A stretch of DNA of 64,000 nt from Vitellaria paradoxa (lineage: Eukaryota > Streptophyta > Magnoliopsida > Ericales > Sapotaceae), in contig CM034233.1 of assembly GCA_019916065.1 (NCBI GenBank), forward strand, positions 18,560,436 through 18,624,435. Reading direction: 5' to 3'. Each line of letters begins with the position of its first letter. Position 1 is the first letter of the stretch. Positions 61,999-64,000 of this stretch are shown one piece after another. The position numbers and the translations under genes were made by a program. The notes under the pieces were generated by a model. That model did no database searches. It was not told the DNA's origin and saw only the letters and a list, made by a program, of their open reading frames with translations.

Positions 61999-63477
61999 AG
62001 AATTTGCCTGAGATGGACGACAGCTCCACAGGTCTTCAATTGAAAAGAATAATCATCGTTAACCCTACGATTGATTGGGGACCAGGGTGGAAGAGAAATG
62101 AGAAGGAAGTAAAACCGTTGATTCGATTTTCGAATCTGTCAAGTGTTCAGCAAGCTTATAGAGTTTCCTCTCTCTCTTTTTTTGTTTTGGGAACCAAGAA
62201 CTCCATTTTTTTATTTTTTATCAATTTCATCAAATTTTAATTTTATTTTTTTCTGTTTAAAGATTTTTATGTATGCTATCTACATTCATCAAACGTTAAT
62301 TATAAGAAAATAAAAGAAAAATACATACAAATAAAAAATAATTTTTATACACGCGTGGTATTTTTTGATTGAGAGATATTTTTTTATAATATTTTTATGA
62401 ATACAGATAACATATATAAAAACTACCAAACCAAAAAAAAAAAAATTAAATTTTGATTAAAAAAAATCATACAAGACCCCAAAAACGACAAAAGAAAAGA
62501 CTGATTCCAAACCAACAGATTGGGTAAAATATTCAATGACAACTCGAATTATTACTAATTTTTTACCCAAATTATTGTTCTAATGGGCGGTGTCTAATCG
62601 TCCACTAATTTGCATCTACAAATAGGTTGGCCTGATTTTATTTGACCACGACGGCCGATCCTTTAAAAATCAAATTAGGTCGGGTTACATCCGGTCTAGA
62701 TTAGAAAAAAAAATATATGTATATTTTTATTTTACCGTTATATTCATAAGATACATAAATAATTTTTTTCTTCTTTACTTGGGAGATAAATATAATATTT
62801 TAAAAAATTCATAAAAAATTTTTTTTTCTTCTATTTATTTTTATTTTAACTTTGAGTAGAAAGAAAATAGAGAAATATTGAAGTTCTTTATTCTTATCAT
62901 TTATTTGTTTTTATCTCTCTTAATAAAACCCACAAACACAAAACATTTATTTATTTATTTATTTCTTTCTTTCTTTTTATTTCACCCTATCTAAATTAAC
63001 TGTAAATGAGTGTTTTTGTTGGTTCGCTATTCACGACTGACTAATCTAAACCAATACTAATTTTGTGTAAAAAGAACACTCAACTTTGTAATTTGCTTGA
63101 CATTAGCAATAAATCGTGCTTACAATATTTTTAACAAAATTAATATTAAATTTCTTATATAATTAAAAATTTAGGTAAAAAGTTCAAATTGAAAAAAAAT
63201 ATACTAATCAATTATAAAAAAATGAGATAAGAAATAACACATTATATACTAAAAATTTATATTTTATAAATTTATTACAATAAAATGACATTTAATAAAA
63301 ATTTTATAATATATATTTTTTTATATAAGTGTATACAATAATTATTTTAATTTATATTATTTTTCCTGTATATAATATTTGAATACATTTTATTAAAATT
63401 ACAATTACAAGTATTTTATTAAAATACAATTGTCAAGAAAGATAAGTAACATATTTATTATAAACTGATTAATTTAG
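61999..63477. other. PPR upstream region and AT-rich spacer
   Basis: About 62000-62180 is balanced in composition and should hold the PPR promoter and 5' UTR. From 62190 the DNA is AT-rich. A GC-richer patch at 62580-62700 (GGTTGGCCTGATTTTATTTG) may be a decayed repeat. No gene is seen. Confidence 0.5.
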
Positions 63478-63880
63478 AGGGCGTTTGGAGTGTAAAAAAA
63501 AATCAAAAGTTAATAAAAGTGAAAATTTTAAAATTTGGAGTATAGAAAATTATTTTGAAATGATTGGTTGGATATTTGTATTTAATTTGACATAAAGTTA
63601 TTAAAAATTATATAAAATAACGCGTGACAAAATTCTGAAAACTTTTAGTCAAAAATTCTGAAAACTTTTAGAGTTTTGTGGAACTTTTTAGTATAAATAT
63701 CAGTTCCACGTTTTCAAAAATATGTCAAAATCATTTGGAACCCACTATAATATTTGTTTCAATAGATTTTAACAAATTTTTTGAAAAAAATAGAATTTTT
63801 TGGAGTTTAAAAATTGTTAATACTTTTGAATTTTTTTAGAATTTTTTGAAATTATTTGGAACTCCAAAATGCCCTTAGGG
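63478..63880. mobile_element. hAT-like MITE
   Basis: The left end is GAGGGCGTTTGGAGTGT. The right end, on the minus strand, is CTAAGGGCATTTTGGAGTTC. The imperfect inverted repeat and AT-rich non-coding interior fit a MITE. Another such start (AGGAGTGTTTGATATG) begins at about 63896 and runs off the window. Confidence 0.55.
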
Positions 63881-64000
63881 TTAATATATTTTTTAAGGAG
63901 TGTTTGATATGATGAAAATTGCTAAAACTTTTTGAAGACTTCTAAAATTCTCTAACATATTTTACACTTTTCGTACTTCGTGAAATTTTTATAAATTTAT

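Noticed and set aside
1..64000. CRISPR arrays, bacterial operons, phage or plasmid features
   Set aside because: Spliced genes and plant protein families throughout show nuclear plant DNA; no spaced short identical repeats of CRISPR type occur.

Overview
The window is nuclear DNA of a flowering plant, most likely a eudicot. Genes have many short GT-AG introns. Gene-poor stretches are very AT-rich and carry plant-type transposon remnants and microsatellites. The encoded families are plant-specific (plant VDAC, LAT59-type pectate lyase, double-AP2 WRINKLED1-like, DUF1664, group IIb WRKY, PPR). Nothing in the sequence fixes the species. No rRNA, intact tRNA, CRISPR or bacterial operon was seen.

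Layout, left to right. 1-2435: AT-rich DNA with one possible terminal exon (632-796). 2436-6058 (-): mitochondrial porin VDAC, six exons, 276 aa. 6059-13184: transposon-rich spacer with a ~94-bp tandem array, a hAT-like MITE, a CACTA remnant and a small element with terminal direct repeats. 13185-16347 (+): pectate lyase, four exons, 439 aa. 16348-22307: second transposon-rich spacer with a Helitron and a SINE. 22308-26343 (+): WRINKLED1-like double-AP2 factor with a 9-nt microexon, 423 aa. 26605-36439 (-): DUF1664 protein, about 13 exons, 334 aa. 38218-44219 (-): a DnaJ-type plus CCHC zinc-finger protein, about 396 aa, probably plastid-targeted, which I do not recognise by name. 44220-49772: spacer with a ~100-bp tandem array. 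49773-54535 (+): group IIb WRKY factor. 57831-60068 (+): four-CBS SnRK1 gamma-like protein, 447 aa. 60145-61998 (-): intronless PPR protein, 617 aa, convergent with the CBS gene and only 76 bp from it.

The genes do not form one pathway. They cover metabolite transport across the mitochondrial outer membrane, cell-wall pectin cleavage, transcription control (AP2, WRKY), energy sensing (CBS) and organelle functions (PPR, zinc-finger protein). From memory, several have relatives in two Arabidopsis neighbourhoods (At2g02720-At2g02750 and At1g69800-At1g69810), which suggests old microsynteny.

The exon models were built by hand from splice consensus and reading frame. VDAC, pectate lyase, AP2, CBS and PPR join cleanly in frame. 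The last DUF1664 exon, exon 1 of the zinc-finger gene and the 5' exons of the WRKY gene are the weak points.
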